NCBI GenBank assembly: GCA_022361195.1
Contig: JAKSBJ010000070.1
Location: forward strand, 1-51,594
Direction: 5' to 3'
From: Flavobacteriales bacterium
GTDB lineage: Bacteria > Bacteroidota > Bacteroidia > Flavobacteriales_D > Crocinitomicaceae
Length of the DNA stretch: 51,594 bases
Positions 17,408 to 24,723 of this stretch are shown here, piece after piece; the stretch's first letter is position 1; each line of letters opens with the position of its first letter. Both the position numbers and the translations under genes were made by a program. The notes beneath the pieces were generated by a model. That model did no database searches. It was given only the letters and a program-made list of their open reading frames with translations, and was not told the origin of the DNA.

Positions 17408-17620
17408 ATGAAAAAAGTAAATAATTCTTTGTTTGAAGGAATGAAAGAAATGGAATTGTCAGATTCTTCAATGAACATGATTTTAGGTGGACAAACTACT
17501 GATGATTGTACAGCCGATGGACGTGATTGTGGAGATTGGAATTCAAAAGGAAGAGGTCATGGTTACAATGGAGACAATGTAGTTACTGATCGGGAATATG
17601 ATAATGTTTGTTCTGAATAA
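17408..17620 (+). CDS. RiPP precursor peptide with double-glycine leader (grasp-with-spasm locus)
   Basis: 70 residues. The leader (1-28) ends in MELSDSSMNMILGG, the usual L-S-x-x-x-M-x-x-I-x-G-G pattern of Bacteroidota double-glycine precursors, which the C39 peptidase of the exporter would cut after Gly28. The 42-residue core begins QTTDDCTADGRDCGDW and ends DNVCSE. It is acidic (8 Asp, 2 Glu) and has 4 Thr, 2 Ser and 1 Lys as possible ester or amide donors, plus 3 Cys, 1 Trp, and a Gly-rich middle (KGRGHGYNGD). It sits directly before the ATP-grasp ligase gene and is followed by a 12-bp hairpin. Which residues are joined cannot be told from sequence; the Cys residues are not used by ATP-grasp chemistry and may form disulfides. 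Confidence 0.85.
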   Translation: MKKVNNSLFEGMKEMELSDSSMNMILGGQTTDDCTADGRDCGDWNSKGRGHGYNGDNVVTDREYDNVCSE

Positions 17621-17638
17621 GAGAACCAAATAAAGTAT

Positions 17639-17666
17639 AAGTGGCCAGCACAGCTGCTGGCCACTT
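17639..17666 (+). terminator. Hairpin between precursor and maturation genes (partial terminator)
   Basis: A perfect 12-bp inverted repeat (AAGTGGCCAGCA / TGCTGGCCACTT) with a CAGC loop starts 18 bases after the precursor stop and is followed by TTAAGTCATTTTGATTT, a weak T-rich tract. Such hairpins can let most transcripts end after the precursor while some read on into the enzymes, and can also stabilise the precursor mRNA. Confidence 0.75.
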
Positions 17667-17712
17667 TTAAGTCATTTTGATTTAATACAAAACTCAAAAA
17701 AAATGGATTCTA

Positions 17713-18672
17713 ATGATATTAATTATTTCAAGTGAAGAGGATGCTTGTACAAGTCTGGTAATAGATTGGCTTTTATTCTATAAAAAGAAGTTTTTACGAA
17801 TATCAGCGAAGGATAAAATAGATATTGTTCATATGGATGTTGATGATTTTGACAATACGCAGTTTGTTCTGAAAGGAACCAATTACAGAATAGCCGATTT
17901 CAGCCATGTTTGGTATAGGAGGTCTTTTCTCATTCTAAAAAAAACAGAAAAGGTGAATTTTTCTGATCGTATTCTGACAGATACAATAAATGGACAGCTA
18001 TTGGATGAAAGGATTGTAATTAGAGACTTTTTTTTGAGAGAATTAAAGAAGAGATCCTTAAATAGTCAGTTAGATAATGACCTTAACAAATTGGAGGTTC
18101 TTGCAAGTTGTCGAAAGTTTGGTCTTAAAACTCCCAAAACATTTGTAACAGGAGATAAGAAATCGTTGTTAGGTTTTAAATTGAAATATGGAGAACTCAT
18201 TGTGAAGAATTGCACACCCGGAATGCTTATTAAAAATGATGAACATCATCTGGGATCAGGTACAATGCTATTAACCGATGAAATTCTTGAACAATTACCC
18301 GATAAGTTCTACCCTATGATGTTTCAGACTGAGATCAATAAAGCTTTTGAATTGAGGGTTTTTTATTTGAACGGAGACTGTTATTCTTCAGCCATATTTT
18401 CACAAAATGATGAAAAGACTAAAATAGATTTCAGGAATTACAATTTCGAGAGACCAAATAGAACTCCTCCCTTTCGTTTGCCTGGCAGTTTTGCCAAAAA
18501 AATAACTGGATTAATGGAAGAGTTAAAGCTTAATTCCGGGTCTATTGATTTGATTGTAACCACCGAAGGTGAATTTGTGTTTCTTGAAATAAATCCCGTA
18601 GGTCAGTTTTTTCAGGTGTCTTATCCCTGCAATTATTATTTAGAAAAGAGAGTAGCTGAATACTTTAATTAG
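17713..18672 (+). CDS. gwsG: ATP-grasp peptide maturase GwsG (graspetide ligase)
   Basis: 319 residues, the normal size for the grasp-with-spasm ATP-grasp maturases related to the microviridin ligases. The N-terminus has the short Rossmann-like region and the VWYRRS motif. NKLEVLASCRKFGLKTPKTFVT begins the ATP-grasp fold, followed by a nucleotide-binding segment (ELIVKN), FQTEINKAFELRVFYLNG, and the Mg-binding end FVFLEINPVGQF. These enzymes activate Asp or Glu side chains of the precursor as acyl-phosphates and join them to Thr/Ser (ester) or Lys (amide). The gene starts 92 bases after the precursor and 6 bases before the 60-residue gene. Arg codons are mostly AGA/AGG (12 of 16), unlike flanking genes, hinting at acquisition from elsewhere. 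Confidence 0.88.
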   Translation: MILIISSEEDACTSLVIDWLLFYKKKFLRISAKDKIDIVHMDVDDFDNTQFVLKGTNYRIADFSHVWYRRSFLILKKTEKVNFSDRILTDTINGQLLDERIVIRDFFLRELKKRSLNSQLDNDLNKLEVLASCRKFGLKTPKTFVTGDKKSLLGFKLKYGELIVKNCTPGMLIKNDEHHLGSGTMLLTDEILEQLPDKFYPMMFQTEINKAFELRVFYLNGDCYSSAIFSQNDEKTKIDFRNYNFERPNRTPPFRLPGSFAKKITGLMEELKLNSGSIDLIVTTEGEFVFLEINPVGQFFQVSYPCNYYLEKRVAEYFN

Positions 18673-18678
18673 GAAATT

Positions 18679-18861
18679 ATGGAAAATGATGTAATATTAG
18701 AAATAAGGGCAACGAAACAACTCCCAATTTATATTTGGAATGCAAATCATGAGTTGATTACTCCTTCAGGAAATGCGGTCTCGAGTTATCCTTCCATTGA
18801 ATATCAAACCTCAAAAGGGATGATTAAACCATTTTATAAATCAATCTATAAATTAAGATGA
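18679..18861 (+). CDS. Small unknown protein of the grasp-with-spasm locus
   Basis: 60 residues, starting 6 bases after gwsG and overlapping gwsS by 4 bases, so it is very probably translated. The sequence is not a double-glycine leader peptide, has no Cys and no signal peptide, and is mildly basic at the end (KPFYKSIYKLR). It contains several Ser/Thr/Lys (TPSGN, SSYPS, TSK) but few acidic residues. I do not recognise its family. By position it could be an accessory peptide-binding or scaffold protein for the two maturases, or a second modified substrate; neither is shown by sequence. Confidence 0.65.
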   Translation: MENDVILEIRATKQLPIYIWNANHELITPSGNAVSSYPSIEYQTSKGMIKPFYKSIYKLR

Positions 18862-19889
18862 AAAGAGTTTGTATATGGTGTAACGAAATTAAGATAGTAC
18901 AAGGTTATACAAGAAGTATTATCATTGATCCGCAAAGAGCCCAATTCATTCTGGTTCCGAAAAATTTCTCCAATCTTATTTCAAGGGTAGTAGGAAACTC
19001 TATTGAAGAACTTGAAATGCTATTGTCTGAAGAGGAGTTTGATTGGGTTGCTAAATGTCTAGAAATGGAATTCTTACTGCAAACACCAGACATTTTTAAA
19101 GAGAATTTTAATGAGGTTTCACTTGAATGGACTCATCCTAGCTACATCACAAATGCGGTTGTTCATTATAGTGATGATTTTGAACCAATTATTGCTTTTT
19201 TGAAGAAGCTCTTATGTCGGCATGTCCATATTTTGTTTGAAAAAGAGTCAGATTTAATTGACTTTTTGGATACCCAAATTGCAAACTCTGATTTTCGCAG
19301 TATTGAAGTCACACTAGAAAATTCACCTTTTGAGATTAATGTTGAAGATTATTATAAGAAGTATCCTGTGTTGAGAAGAATTTTTCTCGGAGATGAAAAT
19401 GATAGGGGAACGGATTCTTCTTTTTTGCCAGTATTTGGTAATAACCTCGATATTTTCAATGAAAGTCAGAAGCATAATGTGTATTTCAATCGGAAAATAT
19501 ATATAGATCGAAATGGTGAAATAAGACGTTCTGTAGAATGTGGTGAAGATTCTTTTGGAAGATTTGATGAAATAGAGATTCAAGATCTATTACTTAACAG
19601 GGAATTTAGAAAATACTGGAATGTCCATAAAGGCAAGGTTGATGTATGCAGGGATTGCGAGTTCCGCAATATATGTGTTGATAACAGACGACCTATCCAG
19701 CGAAATGAAGAGGAGTGGTTTTATAAAGAGGAATGTGAATACAATCCTTTTATTGCAAAGTGGAGAGGAGATAAGGGATACAAAACTCTTTCAGATTGTA
19801 ATGTGATTTCTGACAGTCGAGAGTACATTGTTAATGAAGAGGTTTTGACAATCTATAATCAGGAATTATGGGAGGTTGAGGCCGTATGA
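18858..19889 (+). CDS. gwsS: SPASM-domain peptide maturase GwsS without radical-SAM cluster motif
   Basis: 343 residues. The N-terminus (about 12-90, including IIIDPQRAQFILVPKNF) resembles the PqqD-like leader-recognition region found on peptide-modifying SPASM proteins. The middle corresponds in position to the radical-SAM barrel but has no CxxxCxxC motif; the only close Cys pair is CIWC at residues 5-8. The C-terminal SPASM region is intact: YFNRKIYIDRNGEIR, VECGEDSFGRF, then VCRDCEFRNICVDNRRP and EECEYNP. This matches the grasp-with-spasm companion of GwsG, where the SPASM domain may bind auxiliary Fe-S clusters and present the precursor. It overlaps the genes on both sides by 4 bases, showing tight coupling. 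Arg codons are also rich in AGA/AGG. Confidence 0.85.
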   Translation: MKRVCIWCNEIKIVQGYTRSIIIDPQRAQFILVPKNFSNLISRVVGNSIEELEMLLSEEEFDWVAKCLEMEFLLQTPDIFKENFNEVSLEWTHPSYITNAVVHYSDDFEPIIAFLKKLLCRHVHILFEKESDLIDFLDTQIANSDFRSIEVTLENSPFEINVEDYYKKYPVLRRIFLGDENDRGTDSSFLPVFGNNLDIFNESQKHNVYFNRKIYIDRNGEIRRSVECGEDSFGRFDEIEIQDLLLNREFRKYWNVHKGKVDVCRDCEFRNICVDNRRPIQRNEEEWFYKEECEYNPFIAKWRGDKGYKTLSDCNVISDSREYIVNEEVLTIYNQELWEVEAV

Positions 19890-22087
19890 TACTTGACCGA
19901 TTTATATTTTATGAACAACGAAATTTAATGGATTGTGGTCCAACTTGTATCCGTATGCTTGCTAAGCACTATGGTAAAAATGTTGGTGTTGAGCAATTGA
20001 GGAAATTGTCCGAAACAACTAGGGAGGGAAGTAGCCTTCAAAATATTGCTAAAACGGCCGAGTTTATTGGGTTTAGGACACTTGGTGTTAAAATTCCGAT
20101 TGAAAAACTCAAAAACGAAGCACCATTACCCTGTGTTTTACATTGGAATCAAAACCATTTTGTTGTGCTTTATAAAGTGACAAAAGATCACTACTATGTT
20201 GCTGATCCAGGTTTTGGAAAATTGAAACTGACCTATGAAGAGTTCTTGACTGGATGGGGAAATGGAAAAGAATCATTCAAAAAGGAGGGGGTAGCTCTAC
20301 TGGTAGAACCTACACCAGCATTAAAAGAAACTGAACTCGAGGTAGATGGGAAGAAGAGCTTTGGCTTTCTATTCAGTTATTTGTTCCGATATAAGAAGTT
20401 TTTAATTCAACTGGTTATAGGACTTTTAGTGGGAAGTTTACTTCAGTTAGTTTTCCCATTTCTTACTCAAAGTATAGTTGATATAGGAATTCAAAACAGA
20501 GATGTTCATTTTATTTATTTGATCCTTTTTGCTCAACTTCTATTGTTTGCAGGCAGAACCAGTGTTGAGCTGATAAGAGGATGGATTCTTTTACATTTAA
20601 GTACACGGATAAATATCTCTCTAATTTCTGATTTTTTCATGAAATTGATGAGGTTGCCAATATCCTATTTTGATACGAAACTTACCGGGGATTTGATGCA
20701 GAGAATAGATGATCACAAGAAAGTTGAAGATCTTCTCACAACAACCTCTCTCAATGTACTCTTTTCTATATTCAACCTTCTAATTTTTGGAGCAGTTCTT
20801 GGGTATTATAATCTCTCCATATTTTTTGTGTTTTTAGTTGGTAGTACTCTGCATATAGTCTGGGTGGGAATTTTTCTAAAAAAAAGAAAAGAACTGGATT
20901 ATAAGAAGTTTTCCCAGCTCAGCACGGAACAAGGGAAAGTGATTGAGTTGATTAATGGTATGCAGGAGATTAAGCTGCATAATGCTGAGAGGGAAAAAAG
21001 ATGGGGTTGGGAGCTGCTTCAGGCCAAACTATTTCGAATAGAAACCAAAAATTTGGCGCTTCAACAAACACATAGGATTGGAGCCAGCATCATTAATGAG
21101 TTCAAGAATATAGTAATTGTGTTTTTAGCGGCAACCTTGGTTGTTGAAGGACAAATATCGCTTGGGATAATGATGGCTATTACCTTTATTATTGGTCAGT
21201 TAAACTCACCAGTTCAACAATTAATTGGAATTATCTTTGCCGTTCAAGATGCAAAAATAGCTTTAGAAAGACTGTCCGAAATACATGGAAAGGAAGATGA
21301 AGAGCCCAATCCAGAAATGAAAATCAATGATATCTCTACCGACCAGGAAATAGAGTTGAAGGAGGTAGAATTTCGTTATCCAGGAACTTCTAAAAATGTC
21401 ATTGAAGATTTGACCTTGACCATTTCCCCGAAAAAGACAACGGCTATTGTTGGAGCCAGTGGAAGTGGGAAAACTACTCTTATGAAAATGCTCCTCAAAT
21501 TTTATGAACCCCAGGTGGGAGAAATAAAATTGGGATCCCAAAACCTCAACAATATCTCCCAACAAAGCTGGAGAGAAAAATGTGGAGTGGTGATGCAAGA
21601 GGGCTACATCTTCAATGATACCATTGCCGAAAATATTGCCGTTGGGCAGGATTATATCGATCAGGATAAGCTGAATAAAGCGGTGGAAATTGCCAATATC
21701 AAGGACTTCATTGATTCGCTACCGCTTGGGTTTAATACTAAAATTGGAATGGAAGGAGTGGGCATGAGTACCGGACAAAAGCAACGTTTACTCATAGCAC
21801 GGGCGGTATATAAAAATCCAGAAATTATATGTTTTGATGAAGCAACTAGTGCTTTGGACGCGAAGAATGAAAGGGTGATTATGGAAAACCTCAATGCTTT
21901 CTTTAAAGAACGGACGGCCATTGTCATTGCACATCGTTTGAGTACCGTTAAAAATGCCGATCAAATTGTGGTGTTGGATGAAGGGAAAATCATTGAAAAA
22001 GGAACCCATCAAGAGTTAGTGGACCTAAAAGGAAACTATTACAACTTAGTCAAAAATCAACTAGAACTAGAAAAATTAAATGCCTGA
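19886..22087 (+). CDS. Peptidase-containing ABC transporter (C39 bacteriocin-type exporter)
   Basis: 733 residues. The N-terminal C39 peptidase has catalytic Cys17 (MDCGPTC), His91 (NQNHFVVLY) and Asp107 (VADPGFG). The ABC membrane domain has about six hydrophobic segments (170-440). The ATPase has Walker A GASGSGKTT (523-531), signature STGQKQRLLIARA (from 628), Walker B IICFDEATSALD and the H-loop AHRLS. It would remove the double-glycine leader of the precursor and export the core across the inner membrane, working with the HlyD and TolC proteins downstream. It overlaps gwsS by 4 bases and the HlyD gene by 8, so it belongs to the same operon. Confidence 0.95.
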   Translation: MILDRFIFYEQRNLMDCGPTCIRMLAKHYGKNVGVEQLRKLSETTREGSSLQNIAKTAEFIGFRTLGVKIPIEKLKNEAPLPCVLHWNQNHFVVLYKVTKDHYYVADPGFGKLKLTYEEFLTGWGNGKESFKKEGVALLVEPTPALKETELEVDGKKSFGFLFSYLFRYKKFLIQLVIGLLVGSLLQLVFPFLTQSIVDIGIQNRDVHFIYLILFAQLLLFAGRTSVELIRGWILLHLSTRINISLISDFFMKLMRLPISYFDTKLTGDLMQRIDDHKKVEDLLTTTSLNVLFSIFNLLIFGAVLGYYNLSIFFVFLVGSTLHIVWVGIFLKKRKELDYKKFSQLSTEQGKVIELINGMQEIKLHNAEREKRWGWELLQAKLFRIETKNLALQQTHRIGASIINEFKNIVIVFLAATLVVEGQISLGIMMAITFIIGQLNSPVQQLIGIIFAVQDAKIALERLSEIHGKEDEEPNPEMKINDISTDQEIELKEVEFRYPGTSKNVIEDLTLTISPKKTTAIVGASGSGKTTLMKMLLKFYEPQVGEIKLGSQNLNNISQQSWREKCGVVMQEGYIFNDTIAENIAVGQDYIDQDKLNKAVEIANIKDFIDSLPLGFNTKIGMEGVGMSTGQKQRLLIARAVYKNPEIICFDEATSALDAKNERVIMENLNAFFKERTAIVIAHRLSTVKNADQIVVLDEGKIIEKGTHQELVDLKGNYYNLVKNQLELEKLNA

Positions 22088-23366
22088 GAATAGAGAACAT
22101 ATCGAACTCAGAAGTGATGAGGTGCAAGAAATTATGTCTCATGTTCCTAATTGGATGATTCGATGGGGAATAACACTCATTTTTGTACTTATCCTTATGG
22201 GGCTTTTCATTTGCTGGTTCATTAAATATCCTGATGTAATTAATGGAACCGCGGTACTATCTACCAAACAGCCCACGATTAGTTTAGTCAATAAAATGGA
22301 TGGTGAAATTGACGCACTTTATTTTGACGACCATGTCGAGGTGAAAAAGGGAGATGTTATAGCAACACTCAGAAATACCTTGGGTGGTGAGGCAAAAGTG
22401 TATCTCGAAAAGCTCTGTTCACAAGTAAAAGAAAGTGAAAAAGAAGATTATTTAAATGTTTCTTTTGATGACGAAGGTTTGGTGTTTGGTAGTTTACAAG
22501 CAGATTATCAATTGCTCAAAAAATCCATCTTGGACTATCAATATTTTAGAGAAAATGATGAGCTGGAATTTCAAATAGAAAATCTCAAAGAGCAAATTCA
22601 TAACTACAGTAATCTGCATGGAATTAATAATGATCAAAGTAATCGAGCATTAAAACAGCTGAAAGATGCAGAAGAAAAGTTTGAGTCGGATAAGCGTTTA
22701 TATGAAGCCGGAGTCATTTCAAAAATTGAGTTCCAGAATGAAGAAAAGAAGTTTACTCAAATGCAAAATGAAGTCAGCAATCTCCAAAAATCATCCATCC
22801 AAAATTCCATCACCATTACCGATCTTAAAAAGCAGTTAAACCAGTTGGAGCACGAGTTGAGTAAACGAAAAAATGACTATTTACTGTCCATCAATAGTCA
22901 TTTAAAAACCATTCAAAACGCCTTAGAAAATTGGAGTAATACCTATGAGATAAGGGCCTTAACTGATGGGCAACTTTCTTATGTTCAGCAATTATCCGAG
23001 AGTATGTTTATCTCGGCCGGAACGCCACTTTTTGCCATTGTTCCGGCAAACCAGGAGTATGTGGGATACATGGAAGTGCCTAAACAAGGTTATGGGAAGT
23101 TGGAAAAAGGGCAAAATGTGCGTTTGAAAATGGACAATTATCCTTATCACGAATATGGCCAGCTAGATGGTAAAGTGACAGACATTTCTTTGGTACCAAA
23201 TGAAGAAAAATACCGGGTAGAGTTTGAGTTACTTAACGGCCTAACTTCTTCTTATGGTAAGGAGTTAGAATATACTCCGGATATGTCTGCAAACGGGGAA
23301 ATTATTACAGAAGATTTGAGACTAATGGAGCGAATTTTTAACAAATTCAGAAAGCTATTAGATTGA
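22080..23366 (+). CDS. HlyD-family periplasmic adaptor
   Basis: 428 residues. A short cytoplasmic N-terminus is followed by one transmembrane helix (about 22-46, WGITLIFVLILMGLFICWF), a lipoyl-like half-motif (DGEIDALYFDDHVEVKKGDVIATL), long coiled coils (about 110-290) and a C-terminal beta-barrel region (YVGYMEVPKQGYGKLEKGQNVRL). This is the membrane-fusion protein that joins an ABC exporter to an outer-membrane channel. The start overlaps the ABC gene by 8 bases, and the stop overlaps the following ATG (TGATG). Confidence 0.92.
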   Translation: MPENREHIELRSDEVQEIMSHVPNWMIRWGITLIFVLILMGLFICWFIKYPDVINGTAVLSTKQPTISLVNKMDGEIDALYFDDHVEVKKGDVIATLRNTLGGEAKVYLEKLCSQVKESEKEDYLNVSFDDEGLVFGSLQADYQLLKKSILDYQYFRENDELEFQIENLKEQIHNYSNLHGINNDQSNRALKQLKDAEEKFESDKRLYEAGVISKIEFQNEEKKFTQMQNEVSNLQKSSIQNSITITDLKKQLNQLEHELSKRKNDYLLSINSHLKTIQNALENWSNTYEIRALTDGQLSYVQQLSESMFISAGTPLFAIVPANQEYVGYMEVPKQGYGKLEKGQNVRLKMDNYPYHEYGQLDGKVTDISLVPNEEKYRVEFELLNGLTSSYGKELEYTPDMSANGEIITEDLRLMERIFNKFRKLLD

Positions 23367-24658
23367 TGAAAGCCATAGTTTTTATAGCGTTTTTTGCCAA
23401 CCTTCTGGCCTTTGGGCAAAATGAATGGTCATTACAAGCTTGTATTGACACAGCATTGGCTCACAATCGTTCCGTTCAAATCAGTCAATTAAACTTACAA
23501 CAAGCTCAACAGGCTGATAGAAGCTCTATCTATAGCTTCTTCCCAAACCTAAATGCGGGAGCTTCACATGGTTATAACTGGGGGCAAACCATTGATCCTT
23601 TCACCAATGAATTTGCAAATAGTCGGGTGCAATACGACAACTTTTACCTCAACAGTAGTCTCACCTTATTTTCGGGCCTTCAAAACTATTATGGCCGAAA
23701 AATGACGGATGTTGAGTTGGAATATCAAAAGCTTAATCATCAGTTATCACAAAGAAATTGCCAGCTTGAGGTGACGACTTTGTATTTACAAGCTATGTTG
23801 AATGGTGAAATCGTAAAAGTGAGTCAGCAGCACCTTAAGTGGAGTGAAGAAGAGGTGGAGCGTACCTCTCTTTTATTTGATGAAGGCCGACTAACTCAAG
23901 CAGATGTGTTAAAGGTAAACACTCAACTTAAAAAAGATCATCAACTTTTTATACAGGCTCAAAATGATTACAATTACTCCCTTTTACTACTTCAGCAGTT
24001 ATTAGGTGTTGAGTACGACTCTTCGTTCGTTATCCAGGCCGATGAGGAGTTAAATTTAGGTTCAAAATCAATGGAGAAAGTGGCTGGAATTGAAGAGGAA
24101 ATGCAATTATTACAATCCGAAAAAAGCCTCCTGCAAAGCAAGCAAATTAAGGGACAATTGTATCCTAGCATTATTTTGAGTGCATCTATGGGAAGTGGAT
24201 ATTCGGAGAATAATAAAATTCAAAACTCAAGTGGTGAATGGATATCAAAGCCTTTAGGTAATCAACTCAACGAAAATTTCTATCAATCTTTATCTGCCTC
24301 TTTAACCATTCCTCTTTTCAACGGAAACAGGGTGCGAAATCAAATTAACATCAATCAATTAGAGCAGCAACGAATTTTGCTAGAAAATGAAACGGTCATT
24401 CAAAATCGAGAAAATAGGCGTGCTCAGCTAGAAATGGATGTTTCTAATGCTGTTTCGTCAGTTGAGGCATCCCAGCAATTGTATGAGTTTTCTAAATTGG
24501 AGTATGAGAGTAATCACTTGCGTTATCAAGAAGGACAAATTTCCTTTTTTCAGCTCATTACCTCCAAAAATGATTTGTTCAAAGCCCATTCCAGCTGGAT
24601 TCAGTCCAAATACCAATTGAAATTTTCACAGATGATCTTATCCTTGTTTTTAGCATAA
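23366..24658 (+). CDS. TolC-family outer-membrane channel
   Basis: 430 residues from ATG 23366 (a TTG at 23363 precedes it). The signal peptide ends at LLAFGQ. The mature protein has the internal duplication of TolC-type channels with long amphipathic helices; recognisable pieces are LQACIDTALAHNRSVQISQL near the start, FFPNLNAGASHGYNWGQT, and the second half LYPSIILSASMGSGYS ... LTIPLFNGNRVRNQI. It is the outer-membrane exit for the C39 ABC and HlyD pair. Being the last gene of the operon, it suggests dedicated export rather than use of a shared TolC. Confidence 0.93.
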   Translation: MKAIVFIAFFANLLAFGQNEWSLQACIDTALAHNRSVQISQLNLQQAQQADRSSIYSFFPNLNAGASHGYNWGQTIDPFTNEFANSRVQYDNFYLNSSLTLFSGLQNYYGRKMTDVELEYQKLNHQLSQRNCQLEVTTLYLQAMLNGEIVKVSQQHLKWSEEEVERTSLLFDEGRLTQADVLKVNTQLKKDHQLFIQAQNDYNYSLLLLQQLLGVEYDSSFVIQADEELNLGSKSMEKVAGIEEEMQLLQSEKSLLQSKQIKGQLYPSIILSASMGSGYSENNKIQNSSGEWISKPLGNQLNENFYQSLSASLTIPLFNGNRVRNQININQLEQQRILLENETVIQNRENRRAQLEMDVSNAVSSVEASQQLYEFSKLEYESNHLRYQEGQISFFQLITSKNDLFKAHSSWIQSKYQLKFSQMILSLFLA

Positions 24659-24675
24659 ATTAGGTTTCTTTAGGT

Positions 24676-24694
24676 AATTCTCTAAGTGAGAATT
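24676..24694 (+). repeat. 7-bp inverted repeat after the RiPP operon
   Basis: AATTCTC / GAGAATT with a TAAGT loop lies 18 bases after the TolC stop and 29 bases before the next ATG. The stem is AT-rich and no clear T-run follows, so it is either a weak terminator or an operator for the lipoprotein gene. Confidence 0.4.
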
Positions 24695-24723
24695 TCTATC
24701 TTGCTCCGTTCAAAGCCTAAATT

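Noticed and set aside
20341..24658. Possible mobile-element ends around the RiPP locus
   Set aside because: No transposase, integrase, tRNA gene or matching terminal repeats were seen on either side; the codon bias alone does not define an element.
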